Shown: positions 7,335-16,828, counted from the first letter of the stretch. The stretch: DNA of 64,000 nt from Bacteroidales bacterium UBA1309 (GCA_002307185.1 DBTT01000011.1:155104-219103), one strand, 5' to 3'. Numbers and translations: made by a program. The notes: generated from the sequence alone by a model not told the origin.

Positions 7335-8588
7335 ATGCGAAAAGTTTTTGGCAAAATACATTTGTGGTTATCAATTCCTATAGGGATTATTCTTAGTCTA
7401 ATTTGCACTACAGGGGCAATATTGGTATTCGCCACCGAAATTTCAGAAGCAATTTATCCCGAAAGATATTTCACTCAAAAAGTTCTGGATAATACGATCG
7501 CTTTAGACAAACTCATCCCGATGGTGAATGCCCAATTAACCGACAATTCGGTGAAGAGTGTGCAAATCCCATCGGATCCAAAACGCAATTATGTGATGGC
7601 TTTGGCGGAAGGAAAGCGGGTGTCCGCCTATGTGAATCCTTATACGGGCAAAGTAGTTGAAATATACAGCTACTTGGACTCTTTTTTTGGCAAAGTGATG
7701 GGACTACATCGCTGGTTGCTGTTTGGAGCAAGAGATCTTGGGCGGAACATAGTGGGATACACCACCTTGGTGACTGTATTAATAATCATCTCGGGGATTG
7801 TCATTTGGTGGCCAAAAACTAAAAAGCAGTTGAAAAGCCGATTAAAGATTTCAACGGAAAATGGACCTAAACGGCTGCTTTATGACCTACATTCGTCTTT
7901 AGCAATCTATCTTTCCATCGGATTTCTTGTTTTGGCACTAACCGGATTGACGTGGTCTTTCGATTGGTACCGACAAGGATTCTATGCCATTTTTGGCGTA
8001 AAAATGGAGCGGAGACCGGAGAATGGCGGCCAAAAGGATGCTAGCTCTCCGAAAAGGGGCGAACGCCCTCCCAGCCCTGTAAAAGATGATCGCCGAATGA
8101 ATCAATCTGCTAGGGGGGAAAATAGCCCGCCAAAGCCCGCAGATAGAAGGATAAAACCCGGAACTGAAAAAGGAGAAAAACAAGAAGGAAGAAGCCCGGA
8201 GGAAGACAGCAAGACTGTAGATTACGCACACTGGGAGATGGCACTCAACAACATCAAGAAAACTGTACCTGAATACAAGTCAATAACAATCAGTCAAGGA
8301 AGCGCAAATGTAGCACCACTAAGCCAATACGGTAACGAAAGAAAGGCGGATAAATATTCAATTGATCCAGCAACTGGAGCTATACAAGAAGTTAAACTCT
8401 ATTCCAAAGCAAAAAAATCGGATAAAATCCGCGGATGGATTTATTCTGTACATGTTGGCTCCTGGGGCGGACTAACAACCAAAATCCTCACTTTCCTGAT
8501 TGCCCTGCTCGCAGGAACTTTGCCGCTGACTGGCTATTACATCTATTATTTGAAACGGAAAAAGAAGTGGCAAAAAAGAGAAGCTTAA
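7335..8588 (+). CDS. PepSY-associated transmembrane protein
   Basis: A 417-residue inner-membrane protein of the PepSY_TM/PiuB type. Membrane segments are visible at about 10-33, 138-163, 190-210 and 383-405, with PepSY-like stretches between them (for example VSAYVNPYTGKVVEIYSYLD). Relatives often sit near iron uptake genes and may pass electrons for ferric reduction, but no such neighbours are seen here, so the role is open. An unusual feature is a Pro/Arg/Lys/Glu-rich insert of about 70 residues after the third segment (around 228-300), which looks disordered. The gene stands alone between argR (divergent) and a shared terminator with aroB. Confidence 0.75.
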   Translation: MRKVFGKIHLWLSIPIGIILSLICTTGAILVFATEISEAIYPERYFTQKVLDNTIALDKLIPMVNAQLTDNSVKSVQIPSDPKRNYVMALAEGKRVSAYVNPYTGKVVEIYSYLDSFFGKVMGLHRWLLFGARDLGRNIVGYTTLVTVLIIISGIVIWWPKTKKQLKSRLKISTENGPKRLLYDLHSSLAIYLSIGFLVLALTGLTWSFDWYRQGFYAIFGVKMERRPENGGQKDASSPKRGERPPSPVKDDRRMNQSARGENSPPKPADRRIKPGTEKGEKQEGRSPEEDSKTVDYAHWEMALNNIKKTVPEYKSITISQGSANVAPLSQYGNERKADKYSIDPATGAIQEVKLYSKAKKSDKIRGWIYSVHVGSWGGLTTKILTFLIALLAGTLPLTGYYIYYLKRKKKWQKREA

Positions 8589-8597
8589 GCCTATAAG

Positions 8598-8634
8598 AAA
8601 AAAATATGCAACCTTTCCGCTGCATATTTTTTTT
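8598..8634. terminator. Bidirectional terminator between the PepSY gene and aroB
   Basis: The stem AAAAAAATATGCA (8598-8610) pairs with TGCATATTTTTTT (8621-8633) around a 10-base loop. A/T runs on both sides allow termination of both convergent genes. Confidence 0.75.
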
Positions 8635-8651
8635 ACTTAAAGTCACACGAC

Positions 8652-9710
8652 TTACAAACCGTAGCTTTCGCGCATAAAATCGATAGCTTCGAAAATTTCG
8701 TCTTTCGTTGCTGCTTGATTGATTTCTACTTTGCCCGTATCACTCAACAATGTGAAATTTATCTCGTCTGCCGAAGCGTTTTTCTTGTCATGCCGCATGT
8801 AGTCGTAAAGCTTCCCGTAGCTTTTGCACCCGAAATGGTAGGTGCCGTAGTTTTCGCGGATAAACGCCATTGTAGCCAGCATTTTATCCTTCGGAAAACC
8901 ACAAATTTTTACGGAAAGATACAGTTCGCAAATCAATCCCCAAGCCACAGCATACCCATGCAAAACGGGTTGTTCGAGCTCCATCGATACACTTTCAAAA
9001 GCATGCCCTATCGTATGGCCTAGGTTCAGCGCCTTGCGGATTCCTTTTTCAAATGGATCTTCCTCCACAATACGCTCCTTCACTTTCACCGATGCCATCA
9101 ACAACTCCTGAAGGTATTCGTAATCCACCTCATACGAATCGAATCCGATGGCTTTTTCCCATTCCGATTCAGAATCTATCAGCGAATGCTTGAGCAATTC
9201 GGCATAGCCGGAAAGCAAATTTTCCCGATCCAACGAACGGAAAAATTTAGAATGAATAACCACAACCTCGGCAGGAGCAAATGCCCCGATTTCGTTCTTG
9301 AACCTCAAAAAATTGATCCCGGTCTTTCCTCCGACCGCAGCATCTACGGCACCCAACAGCGTGGTAGGGATATTTATGCAACTAATTCCACGTTTGAAAG
9401 ATGCCGCTGCAAATCCTCCCAAGTCTGTCAACATACCTCCACCCAAATTTATCAGCAGAGAATGCCGTGTAGCCTCATTTTCACTAAGGTATTTCCACAC
9501 ACAAGTAAGTGTTTCAATGTTCTTGTGTTCATCTCCTGCCGGAATGGTGATGAGTCCGGCATTTTTTATTTCCTTAAGGTTTCCAATGAATGGATAGCAC
9601 AATTTATACGTATTCTCGTCTGTAAGCACATACAATTTGTCGTATTTTTTCTCAGCAAGCAACTTCGTTAGATCTTCTTGGAGATTAGTGGAATTGATTA
9701 TATTCTGCAT
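8652..9710 (-). CDS. aroB: 3-dehydroquinate synthase
   Basis: A 352-residue enzyme that cyclises DAHP to 3-dehydroquinate, the second step of the shikimate pathway, using NAD and a metal. Signatures seen are GGGMLTDLGGFAAASFKRGI (about 90-109) for the NAD site, PTTLLGAVDAAVGGKTGIN just after it, and the metal-binding histidines in NLGHTIGHAFE near 229-239. The length fits the family. It is a single gene convergent with the PepSY gene and divergent from pepD. A -7 like element lies about 30 bp upstream of its ATG (9708-9710). Confidence 0.93.
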   Translation of the reverse strand: MQNIINSTNLQEDLTKLLAEKKYDKLYVLTDENTYKLCYPFIGNLKEIKNAGLITIPAGDEHKNIETLTCVWKYLSENEATRHSLLINLGGGMLTDLGGFAAASFKRGISCINIPTTLLGAVDAAVGGKTGINFLRFKNEIGAFAPAEVVVIHSKFFRSLDRENLLSGYAELLKHSLIDSESEWEKAIGFDSYEVDYEYLQELLMASVKVKERIVEEDPFEKGIRKALNLGHTIGHAFESVSMELEQPVLHGYAVAWGLICELYLSVKICGFPKDKMLATMAFIRENYGTYHFGCKSYGKLYDYMRHDKKNASADEINFTLLSDTGKVEINQAATKDEIFEAIDFMRESYGL

Positions 9711-9739
9711 GATGACACCTATGTCTTTGTAATTTATTG

Positions 9740-9747
9740 CAAAAATA
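9740..9747 (-). promoter_or_regulatory. -7 promoter element of aroB
   Basis: CAAAAATA reads TATTTTTG on the minus strand, matching TAnnTTTG. It lies 30 bp ahead of the aroB ATG. A weak -33 match (GTTG on the minus strand, 9764-9767) is 16 bp away, less than the usual 19-21. Confidence 0.4.
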
Positions 9748-9907
9748 GGGTAAAAAAATCATTCAACCATCCGCTTAGTCAATGAAGGAGCAATATTTTT
9801 AAACAAATGAAGCACATCGGAGTAGAACAATGTATTAAAAACCTGAAAAATAAATTCCCCGTTAGAAACATGTGCAACATACGTTCTTCCCGAATTGATT
9901 ATTTTCC

Positions 9908-9915
9908 TACCTTTG
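9908..9915 (+). promoter_or_regulatory. -7 promoter element of pepD
   Basis: TACCTTTG matches the Bacteroidota -7 element TAnnTTTG exactly. It is 24 bp upstream of the chosen pepD ATG and inside the rejected N-terminal extension, which supports the shorter start. No clear -33 element is visible. Confidence 0.45.
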
Positions 9916-9939
9916 TTTCCATTGAAAAATCGAAACATT

Positions 9940-11397
9940 ATGTCAAAAGAAATTCTCAATTTGAAACCCCAATCGGTGTGGAAACATTTTTACGACCTCA
10001 CTCAGATTCCACGGCCCACTCATCATACGGAAGCTGTCCGCAAACATTTGGTCGAATTCGGCAAAGGCCTTGGACTGGAAACCCACGAAGACAAAGTGGG
10101 CAATGTGATTATCCGCAAACCGGCAACCGCAGGTTATGAAAACTCGCCCGTCATCATTCTACAATCGCATGTGGACATGGTTCCGCAGGCCAATTCCCAT
10201 ATAAATCATAATTTTCAAACAGATCCGATTGACGCTTATATCGACGGCGACAAAGTTACGGCAAGGGACACAACACTTGGTGCTGATAACGGAATCGGTG
10301 TTGCCTCGATTATGGCTGTGCTGGAAGACAAAAGCCTAAAACATCCCGGTATCGAAGCACTTTTCACGGTGGACGAGGAAGAAGGCATGGACGGTGCTTT
10401 TGGCATCGAGCCAGGTTTTCTAAAAGGTGAAACCCTTCTGAATTTAGACACCGAAGAAGAAGGCGACCTATGTGTCGGATGCGCCGGAGGAACTGACGTG
10501 ACGGCCACTTTCCAATACAAAGAAGAAGAAAACGAGAATCCAGAAGACCCAACATTCAAAATAAGCCTGACCGGACTCAAGGGCGGCCACTCGGGTTGCG
10601 ACATACATTTGGGGCGGGCAAATGCCAACAAACTACTTTTCCGCTTTTTGAAGGAGGCTGTTCGCAACTACGAAGTGCGTGTTGCAGAAGTAAACGGAGG
10701 TTCCCTACGGAATGCGATTCCGCGCGAAGCTTATGCCGTAGTGACTGTTCCCGAAGACCTTGTTGAGGAATTGGAAGAATTGGTGACAAGCTTCGAAGAA
10801 ATATTTATCGAAGAATACAAGGATATCGAGGCGAAAATTTCATTCAAAATAACCCCTGCTGAGACACCCAAAAACTTGATTCCGGAAGAAATACAGGACA
10901 ACCTGATCAATGCTGTGGAAGCTTGCCCCAATGGGGTAATTAGCAACTTGACATCTTTCCCCGGCATCGTGGAAACATCCACCAACCTTGCCCGTGTGAA
11001 AACCGCCGAGGGATTGATCGAGGTGGCATTTCTCTGCCGAAGCTCTTCCGACACCCGCAAAGAATATATCTGTTCAGCCATTGAGAGCACCTTTGCCCTT
11101 GCAGGCGCAAAGGTAGAATTTGGCGGAAAGTATCCAGGATGGCAGCCTGATATTCATTCAAAAGCACTGCATATCGTTGGCGGTATTTTCGAAGAATTAT
11201 TTCAACGGAAAGCCAATGTGAATGTTATCCATGCCGGATTGGAATGTGGAATTATATTGGATAATACGCCCGGACTGGACATTGTCTCATTTGGCCCAAC
11301 CATCGTTCATCCCCATTCTCCAGATGAACATGTCCTGATCGATACCGTTGAGCGGTTCTATTTGTTGCTGACCACGACTTTGGAAAGATTGAAGTAA
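9940..11397 (+). CDS. pepD: Aminoacyl-histidine dipeptidase (M20 family)
   Basis: A 485-residue metallopeptidase of the PepD type, which cleaves Xaa-His and other dipeptides with two zinc ions. Metal and catalytic motifs are ILQSHVDMVPQ near residue 75-85, LGADNGIGVAS near 112-122 and TVDEEEGMDGAFG near 140-152; a late histidine is in FGPTIVHPHSPDEHV. The length matches PepD. The longest open frame adds 15 residues from 9895, but a promoter element overlaps that part and the family starts near MSKEILNLKPQSVWKHF, so ATG 9940 is chosen. Convergent with the peptide transporter at 11488, a natural functional neighbour. Confidence 0.9.
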   Translation: MSKEILNLKPQSVWKHFYDLTQIPRPTHHTEAVRKHLVEFGKGLGLETHEDKVGNVIIRKPATAGYENSPVIILQSHVDMVPQANSHINHNFQTDPIDAYIDGDKVTARDTTLGADNGIGVASIMAVLEDKSLKHPGIEALFTVDEEEGMDGAFGIEPGFLKGETLLNLDTEEEGDLCVGCAGGTDVTATFQYKEEENENPEDPTFKISLTGLKGGHSGCDIHLGRANANKLLFRFLKEAVRNYEVRVAEVNGGSLRNAIPREAYAVVTVPEDLVEELEELVTSFEEIFIEEYKDIEAKISFKITPAETPKNLIPEEIQDNLINAVEACPNGVISNLTSFPGIVETSTNLARVKTAEGLIEVAFLCRSSSDTRKEYICSAIESTFALAGAKVEFGGKYPGWQPDIHSKALHIVGGIFEELFQRKANVNVIHAGLECGIILDNTPGLDIVSFGPTIVHPHSPDEHVLIDTVERFYLLLTTTLERLK

Positions 11398-11410
11398 AAA
11401 CCATTTGTAT

Positions 11411-11453
11411 AAAAAAAGGTTGCTCCGGCTAATCCCCGAAGCAACCTTTTTTA
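11411..11453. terminator. Bidirectional terminator between pepD and the peptide transporter
   Basis: The stem AAAAAAAGGTTGCT (11411-11424) pairs with AGCAACCTTTTTT (11440-11452), leaving a 15-base loop. T runs on both sides serve the two convergent genes. Confidence 0.8.
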
Positions 11454-11487
11454 TTTCTTAAAGCTTATGTAATCAAAATAGATTATC

Positions 11488-13221
11488 TTATTTTGATTCG
11501 TGCATCATTTTTTTCAGCCGTGGAGATAAAAAAGCTAATATGAACGCTGCGATTCCACACAAAATAACAAAAACTAAAAAGAACTCAAATAGATTGTGTA
11601 TCTCAAAACCGGCAAATACCGGATTACTTGTCGGAATCTGTTCTTTGGCCAGCAAAGTAATTTGATCTGCAGTCAATGCTACTTTTTTGTCGAGAACATC
11701 TTGAAGGTTTACTCCTAGTTCTTTCGCCCTGTTGAATTTATCTCCGGTTGCAGGCAGAATAGAACCCAATATACCCGCCAAAGCATATCCTGCCGCATTG
11801 GATATAAAGAACACACCGTACAACAACGAGGAAAATCTTTTAGGAGACAATTTTCCAACCAACGACAACCCGATTGGAGAAAGGCACAATTCGCCGCAGG
11901 TCTGAATGAAGTAAAGCAAAACCAACCATTTGACAGCTAATAACCCATCATTACCCAGATCCTTCACATTGTATGCAATAATCAAATAACTGATCGCAAT
12001 CAGCCCCAATCCAAACGCTTGCTTTAATGGTGAAACGGGTTCCTTGCCTTTCGCCCTGAGCTTGTCCCACAAGAAGCTAAAAGGAAGAGCCAGCAAAACT
12101 ACAAAAATGCCATTGAAGATTTGCACCATGGAAGGCGGCATATTCCATCCAAAAATGCGCCTATCAGTCTGGTTGTCTGCAATAAAGGTTAATGAAGACC
12201 CGGCTTGTTCAAATGCAGCCCAAAAGAAGATAATGAAAAACGACACAATATAGATCACATATATTCGGTTGCGTTCAATTTTGGTCAGGGAGGTATCAGA
12301 CACAATCAACACCGCCAAAGATATGCCAGAAGCATAAATAAGAGGGTAAATAATCCCCTTGATAATTTTGCTCACTTCAACGCCGCTAAATGCAACTTCT
12401 CCAACTAAGAAATACCGAAAAGCAAAAAAGAGGATGACAAACAAGGCACCCACCATTACAAAAGATCTCTTTGTAAAGTTGGCTGTTTGCGCTTCCCCTT
12501 CTTCAAAATCTTCACTTGTATTGTTTTTGGGAACTCCTCCGATTGCCCTCCCTTCGGGAGTCACGACATATTTGTTTTTCAACAACAAAAATATCACAGT
12601 ACCTATCAGCATCGCAATGGAAGCCGCAAGAAAGCCCCATTTAAATGCATAAATATTCCTAATACCCTGGGCGTTGATATCGTCTCCCAACAAAGGGCAA
12701 ATTAGCTGGCCTAAGAATGCTCCCAAATTAATCCCCATATAGAAGATGGTGAAAGCCGAGTCCAACCTATTTTTTTCCTGTTTCGGATACAAGCTTCCTA
12801 CCATCGACGAGATATTCGGCTTGAAAAAACCATTTCCAAAAATGATAATACCCAAAGCCGACCACATTAATATTTTCGCCGTGCCAAGATTCGAATCAAA
12901 TGTACTTGCACTAAAAAACAGGCAGAGCTGGCCCAATGCCATCAAGGTCCCACCGATTAATATACTTTTCCTGTTTCCTAAAAATTTATCGGATAAAAAT
13001 CCGCCCAGCAGGGGTGTCAAATAACAAAGGGCTAAAAATCCCCCGTAAATTATAGACGTTTCAGCTTCTCGGAAGAGCAATGCATTTACTAAGAACAAGG
13101 TTAGCAATGCGCGCATCCCATAAAAGTTGAAACGCTCCCACATTTCAGTACCAAACAACACCCACAATCCTTTTGGATGTTTGGTTTCACTTTTCACTTC
13201 CGCCCCAATGACTTCAGACAT
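11488..13221 (-). CDS. POT family peptide:proton symporter
   Basis: A 577-residue inner-membrane transporter of the POT/PTR (MFS) family, which imports di- and tripeptides with protons. The N-terminal part has the family marks EMWERFNFYGMRALL, then GGFLSDKFLGNRKSI (the POT/MFS loop signature) and IFYMGINLGAFLGQ. About 14 hydrophobic segments are visible, as expected for bacterial POT proteins. It is convergent with pepD, which could split the imported dipeptides. A possible -7 element (TATTTTTG on the minus strand, 13351-13358) lies 130 bp upstream. The exact substrate is not predictable from sequence. Confidence 0.88.
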   Translation of the reverse strand: MSEVIGAEVKSETKHPKGLWVLFGTEMWERFNFYGMRALLTLFLVNALLFREAETSIIYGGFLALCYLTPLLGGFLSDKFLGNRKSILIGGTLMALGQLCLFFSASTFDSNLGTAKILMWSALGIIIFGNGFFKPNISSMVGSLYPKQEKNRLDSAFTIFYMGINLGAFLGQLICPLLGDDINAQGIRNIYAFKWGFLAASIAMLIGTVIFLLLKNKYVVTPEGRAIGGVPKNNTSEDFEEGEAQTANFTKRSFVMVGALFVILFFAFRYFLVGEVAFSGVEVSKIIKGIIYPLIYASGISLAVLIVSDTSLTKIERNRIYVIYIVSFFIIFFWAAFEQAGSSLTFIADNQTDRRIFGWNMPPSMVQIFNGIFVVLLALPFSFLWDKLRAKGKEPVSPLKQAFGLGLIAISYLIIAYNVKDLGNDGLLAVKWLVLLYFIQTCGELCLSPIGLSLVGKLSPKRFSSLLYGVFFISNAAGYALAGILGSILPATGDKFNRAKELGVNLQDVLDKKVALTADQITLLAKEQIPTSNPVFAGFEIHNLFEFFLVFVILCGIAAFILAFLSPRLKKMMHESK

Positions 13222-13661
13222 AAATTTTTTATTTTTTTTAGATTACCAATTAGAAATATTACCCATCGCCTTTTTCAGAATGGGCATACGTTCACGACTA
13301 TTATTATTATTTGATTATTCCGACAACCTTATTTCTTCTTGAAATATCCACAAAAATAGAATAAAAATATCTTTTTCACTCTATCTCCCTCAAAATTCTG
13401 TCATAATAACGAAGGTTTTGGCTATTTATTCTCAAAAAAAGCCCAGTCTTCTATTCGACTTCGAAGGAAGATGCAGGAACTGGATCAAAAAAACATGGAG
13501 AACGATTCTTCTGACGTAGTGCTAAGTCTGTTTGCCCTCAGGAAATCCGGTCAAGACAGTGGCACTTAAATGACAAATAGCAGGATGCTCCTCCATGAGA
13601 AGCTTTCTGCCATTTGCATCTACTATCTTTCCAACCCCACAACAGGGCTGCCGGAGAGAAT
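13222..13661. other. 440-bp intergenic stretch, no confident gene
   Basis: This lies upstream of the POT gene and downstream of der. It holds an AT-rich leader with a candidate -7 element at 13351-13358 (minus). On the plus strand there is an unsupported 32-codon frame from ATG 13471 to TAA 13567-13569 (MQELDQKNMENDSSDVVLSL), which may be a relic. No RNA gene or clear terminator is seen. Confidence 0.4.
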
Positions 13662-14978
13662 CTACTTTTCTTTAATAATAATGTTGATCGGGGTTCCCGT
13701 CAAGTTCCAATTATCACGGATGCGGTTTTCGAGGAAACGCTTGTATGGATCTTTCACCCACTGAGGCAAGTTGCAGAAAAACACAAACGTTGGCACATGC
13801 GTGTTCGGGATTTGCGTGATGTATTTAATTTTGACATACTTCCCTTTGTTGGAAGGGGGAGGCGTTTTCTCAATGATAGGCAACATAATCTCATTGAGCT
13901 TATGTGTCGGGATTTTCGCCTTGCGCACATCGTACACAGCCTTGGCAGTCTCCAAGACTTTCAAAATACGCTGCTTGGTCACAGCCGATGTGAAAATAAT
14001 CGGGAAATCTGTAAATGGGGCCAACCGTTCACGAATAGAATTTTCAAAGGTTTTAATAGCCACCAACTCCTTGTTTGTAACTAAATCCCATTTGTTTACG
14101 CACACAACCAATCCTTTGCGGTTTTTTTGTATGAGTGAAAATATATTCAAGTCCTGGCTTTCAATCCCTTTGGTTGCATCCAACATCAACACGCAAACAT
14201 CTGCATTTTCGATAGCACGAATGGAACGAATCACAGAATAATATTCCAAATCTTCGTTCACCTTCCCTTTTTTGCGAATACCGGCGGTATCCACCAACAG
14301 GAAATCCATGTTGAACTTATTGAAACGAGTATAAATCGAGTCGCGCGTCGTACCAGCAATGTCTGTGACAATATTGCGTTCTTCGTCAATCAACGCATTC
14401 ACAAACGAGGACTTCCCAGCATTGGGACGCCCCACAATGGCCAAACGAGGCACACCGTCCAAGACTTCCTCCAGTTCGCTTTCCTTGGGCAGTTTAGTCA
14501 CTAACAAATCCAAAAGATCTCCTGTTCCTCCGCCATTGATTGCAGAGATGCTAACAGGATCGCCCAAACCAAGCGAATAGAATTCGGATGAATTGGCATA
14601 CAGGTCAAAATTGTCCGATTTATTGGCAAGAACAATTACCGGCTTCTTCGAACGGCGAAGCATCTTGCCCACATTCTGGTCCAAGTCCGTCAACCCATTC
14701 ATGGCATCTACCACAAAGAGGATAACATCCGCTTGCTCGATGGCTACGAACACTTGCTTATTGATTTCTTCTTCAAATATGTCGTCCGAATTCTGGACCC
14801 AACCGCCCGTATCTACTACGGAGAAATTGCGCCCACCCCACTCTGCTTTGCCATACTGCCTGTCGCGTGTGGTACCGGCTGTTTCATCTACTATTGCTTG
14901 ACGCGATTCCGTCAGTCGATTAAAAAGGGTTGATTTTCCCACATTTGGACGACCAACTATCGCTACTAATTTTCCCAT
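13662..14978 (-). CDS. der: Ribosome-associated GTPase Der (EngA)
   Basis: A 438-residue GTPase with the tandem G domains unique to Der, needed for 50S subunit assembly. The first P-loop is GRPNVGKSTLFNRL at about 9-22 and the second is GRPNAGKSSFVNAL near 183-196. Guanine motifs NKSD and NKWD are both present. A KH-like C-terminal domain ends PINIIIKEK. Length and order are normal for the family. It is the last gene of a minus-strand run after the metal ABC genes, 187 bp away, and has its own -7 element, so it is probably a separate transcript. Confidence 0.95.
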   Translation of the reverse strand: MGKLVAIVGRPNVGKSTLFNRLTESRQAIVDETAGTTRDRQYGKAEWGGRNFSVVDTGGWVQNSDDIFEEEINKQVFVAIEQADVILFVVDAMNGLTDLDQNVGKMLRRSKKPVIVLANKSDNFDLYANSSEFYSLGLGDPVSISAINGGGTGDLLDLLVTKLPKESELEEVLDGVPRLAIVGRPNAGKSSFVNALIDEERNIVTDIAGTTRDSIYTRFNKFNMDFLLVDTAGIRKKGKVNEDLEYYSVIRSIRAIENADVCVLMLDATKGIESQDLNIFSLIQKNRKGLVVCVNKWDLVTNKELVAIKTFENSIRERLAPFTDFPIIFTSAVTKQRILKVLETAKAVYDVRKAKIPTHKLNEIMLPIIEKTPPPSNKGKYVKIKYITQIPNTHVPTFVFFCNLPQWVKDPYKRFLENRIRDNWNLTGTPINIIIKEK

Positions 14979-15004
14979 AAGAGACTAATATAACTAATTT
15001 CGTG

Positions 15005-15012
15005 CAAATTTA
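15005..15012 (-). promoter_or_regulatory. -7 promoter element of der
   Basis: CAAATTTA reads TAAATTTG on the minus strand, a match to TAnnTTTG, 27 bp upstream of the der ATG. No clear -33 element is seen. Confidence 0.4.
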
Positions 15013-15093
15013 CAACAATTTATCGAGATTTTCAGAGTTTCTTTTGCCTTAGAGTGAAATATCCTGAATCACAGGCATATTAGGTGAAGGGGG

Positions 15094-15159
15094 GTGAAAA
15101 AGGGAACAAGGAAAGAAAGGGGACACCAAAACCGCAGGCTTACTTGTTCCCTTCTTCAC
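15094..15159. repeat. Long-loop inverted repeat between the metal ABC gene and der
   Basis: GTGAAAAAGGGAACAAG (15094-15110) and CTTGTTCCCTTCTTCAC (15143-15159) pair at 16 of 17 positions across a 32-base loop. It directly follows the ABC ATPase stop. There is no T run on the minus side, so it may be a processing or stabilising hairpin rather than a classic terminator. Confidence 0.5.
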
Positions 15160-15164
15160 TATTT

Positions 15165-15956
15165 TCACTCTTCCTTACAGCAGTCGCATCCTTCATGACT
15201 ATGCAATACTCTCCGTGGCAGATTATCCACGTGACCGTGTCCAACAATTTCGATGGGATAAGAATACGATTTTTCGAGCCATTCGGAAGAAACATTGGCC
15301 CCTTCGTGATAATGCAGCCCTTCGTTGACACAGGCGATGTTCTTCACCAAAGAAACAACGGTACCAATATCATGCGAAACTAAAATGATCGTCGTGTTTT
15401 TATTCACCTCATTCAGAATCTTATAAAAATCAGATTCAAACTTCTTATCCACATACGAATTCGGCTCGTCCAAAATCAACAGATCCGGATCATCCACAAT
15501 CGATCTTCCAAGCAATGCCCGTTGCAATTGTCCGCCGGAAAGCGCGCCAATGGGCTTTTTCAACAAATCTTGCAAACCCATCTGCGAAGCCACCAACTCC
15601 ACTTTTGCTTTTTGGGCAGCACTGTATTTTTTAAAAAAGCCTTTAGGTTGTGTCAGTCCCGATATGATCACTTCCTCCACAGAAATCGGGAATTTCTTGT
15701 CAACCTGGTTAATTTGAGGCATGTAACCGATATTGAGGTTGGAGCAAGCTTGGCCATCTTTGTAGAAAGCAACCGTCCCTTCGGAAGGCGAAACCAACCC
15801 CATAATCGATTTCAAAAGAGTCGTTTTCCCACCGCCATTCGGCCCAATAATTCCCAAAAAGTCATGTTCGAATACCGAAAGGTTCACCCGCTTCAACACG
15901 TACTTCTCTTTTTCGTATCCCACACTCAGGTTTGCTATTTCAAGTATTTTTTTCAT
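15165..15956 (-). CDS. znuC: Metal (zinc-type) ABC transporter ATP-binding protein
   Basis: A 263-residue ABC ATPase of the zinc/manganese uptake group. Walker A is GPNGGGKTTLLKSIMG near 38-53, the signature LSGGQLQRALLGRS near 139-152 and Walker B LLILDEPNSYVD follows. The C-terminal end is unusual: HYHEGANVSS, then IVGHGHVDNLP and HSHEGCDCCKEE, a His/Cys tail that could bind metal. The start overlaps the stop of the binding protein gene by 4 bases (ATGA), so the two are translationally coupled. No permease gene lies next to them; it must be elsewhere. Zinc is likelier than manganese because of the His-rich partner, but this is inference. Confidence 0.8.
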   Translation of the reverse strand: MKKILEIANLSVGYEKEKYVLKRVNLSVFEHDFLGIIGPNGGGKTTLLKSIMGLVSPSEGTVAFYKDGQACSNLNIGYMPQINQVDKKFPISVEEVIISGLTQPKGFFKKYSAAQKAKVELVASQMGLQDLLKKPIGALSGGQLQRALLGRSIVDDPDLLILDEPNSYVDKKFESDFYKILNEVNKNTTIILVSHDIGTVVSLVKNIACVNEGLHYHEGANVSSEWLEKSYSYPIEIVGHGHVDNLPRRVLHSHEGCDCCKEE

Positions 15957-16828
15957 TGTTTTTCAAGTGCTTCGGCAATTTTCACCATTTCTTCCTTCCA
16001 ATCGTATGCCAGCGGATTGATCTCAACCACATGGGCCCCTATTTCCTTGGCCAGCACTTCTGCATTCTTGCGGTCAAATTCGGGTTGCACAAACACGGTT
16101 TTTATTCCTTTCGTTTTCGACTCATTCACCAGTTCCACCATTTGGGATGGTGACGGAGCTTTTCCCTGAAACTCAACCGTATATTGTTCCAAGCCATACT
16201 CTTTCGCAAAATACGACAGCGCCGGATGATAGATTATAAATTGGCGGGTCTTCAGATTCACCAATTTCTGTTTGACGATGGAATCAGTCTCGTAGATTTC
16301 CTTTTCCAATTTTTTATAATTGGCCTCGTAGAAATTCTTGTTTGCAGGGTCAATCTGTGTCACGCCTTGCAGAATATTTTTCGCTACGACCAACGCTGTT
16401 TCAGGGGAATTCCAAATATGCGGATCAGAGCCTTGGTGGCTGTGTCCATCATGGGCGTGCGAATGCCCCTCGTGGCCCTGTTCCACACAAATCAAATTTT
16501 TTGAACAGTCCACAAGCAACATCTCGGGATTGCTCTCGCTCAAATTAGAAGCCCGCACTTTTTCGAAAGCAAAAAGTCCAATCATAAAATAAGCACGGCT
16601 TTTGCCCAAATCCACCATCTGCGAGGGGGCGGGATCAAACGATTCTGGACTGCTTCCATTCGGGACCAAGGTTTTCACCTTAAATTTATCGCCGACAATC
16701 TTTTCAGCAAAATAACGCTGCGGTTCTATCGAGACAGAGATAAATTCTGACTTGACGGCACTCTTTTGACGGCAGCCGGTCAACAAAAGACAAAAGGCTA
16801 GAAAAATATAGAAGTTGTTTTTTATCAT
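15953..16828 (-). CDS. znuA: Zinc-type ABC transporter substrate-binding lipoprotein
   Basis: A 291-residue solute-binding protein of the ZnuA/cluster A-I family. The N-terminus is a lipoprotein signal (FLAFCLLLTGC, lipid-modified Cys near 19). A histidine-rich loop, HEGHSHAHDGHSHQG, near 120-134 is typical of zinc-specific members, followed by the conserved DPHIWNSPE. Metal ligands also include the histidine in YHPALSYFAKEYG. It captures metal at the outer face of the inner membrane and hands it to a permease. It is first of the two-gene unit with the ATPase. No Zur-type palindrome was recognised in the 150 bp upstream. Confidence 0.87.
   Translation of the reverse strand: MIKNNFYIFLAFCLLLTGCRQKSAVKSEFISVSIEPQRYFAEKIVGDKFKVKTLVPNGSSPESFDPAPSQMVDLGKSRAYFMIGLFAFEKVRASNLSESNPEMLLVDCSKNLICVEQGHEGHSHAHDGHSHQGSDPHIWNSPETALVVAKNILQGVTQIDPANKNFYEANYKKLEKEIYETDSIVKQKLVNLKTRQFIIYHPALSYFAKEYGLEQYTVEFQGKAPSPSQMVELVNESKTKGIKTVFVQPEFDRKNAEVLAKEIGAHVVEINPLAYDWKEEMVKIAEALEKQ

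Noticed and set aside
13471..13569. A 32-codon frame in the der-POT gap
   Set aside because: Too short and without supporting signals.
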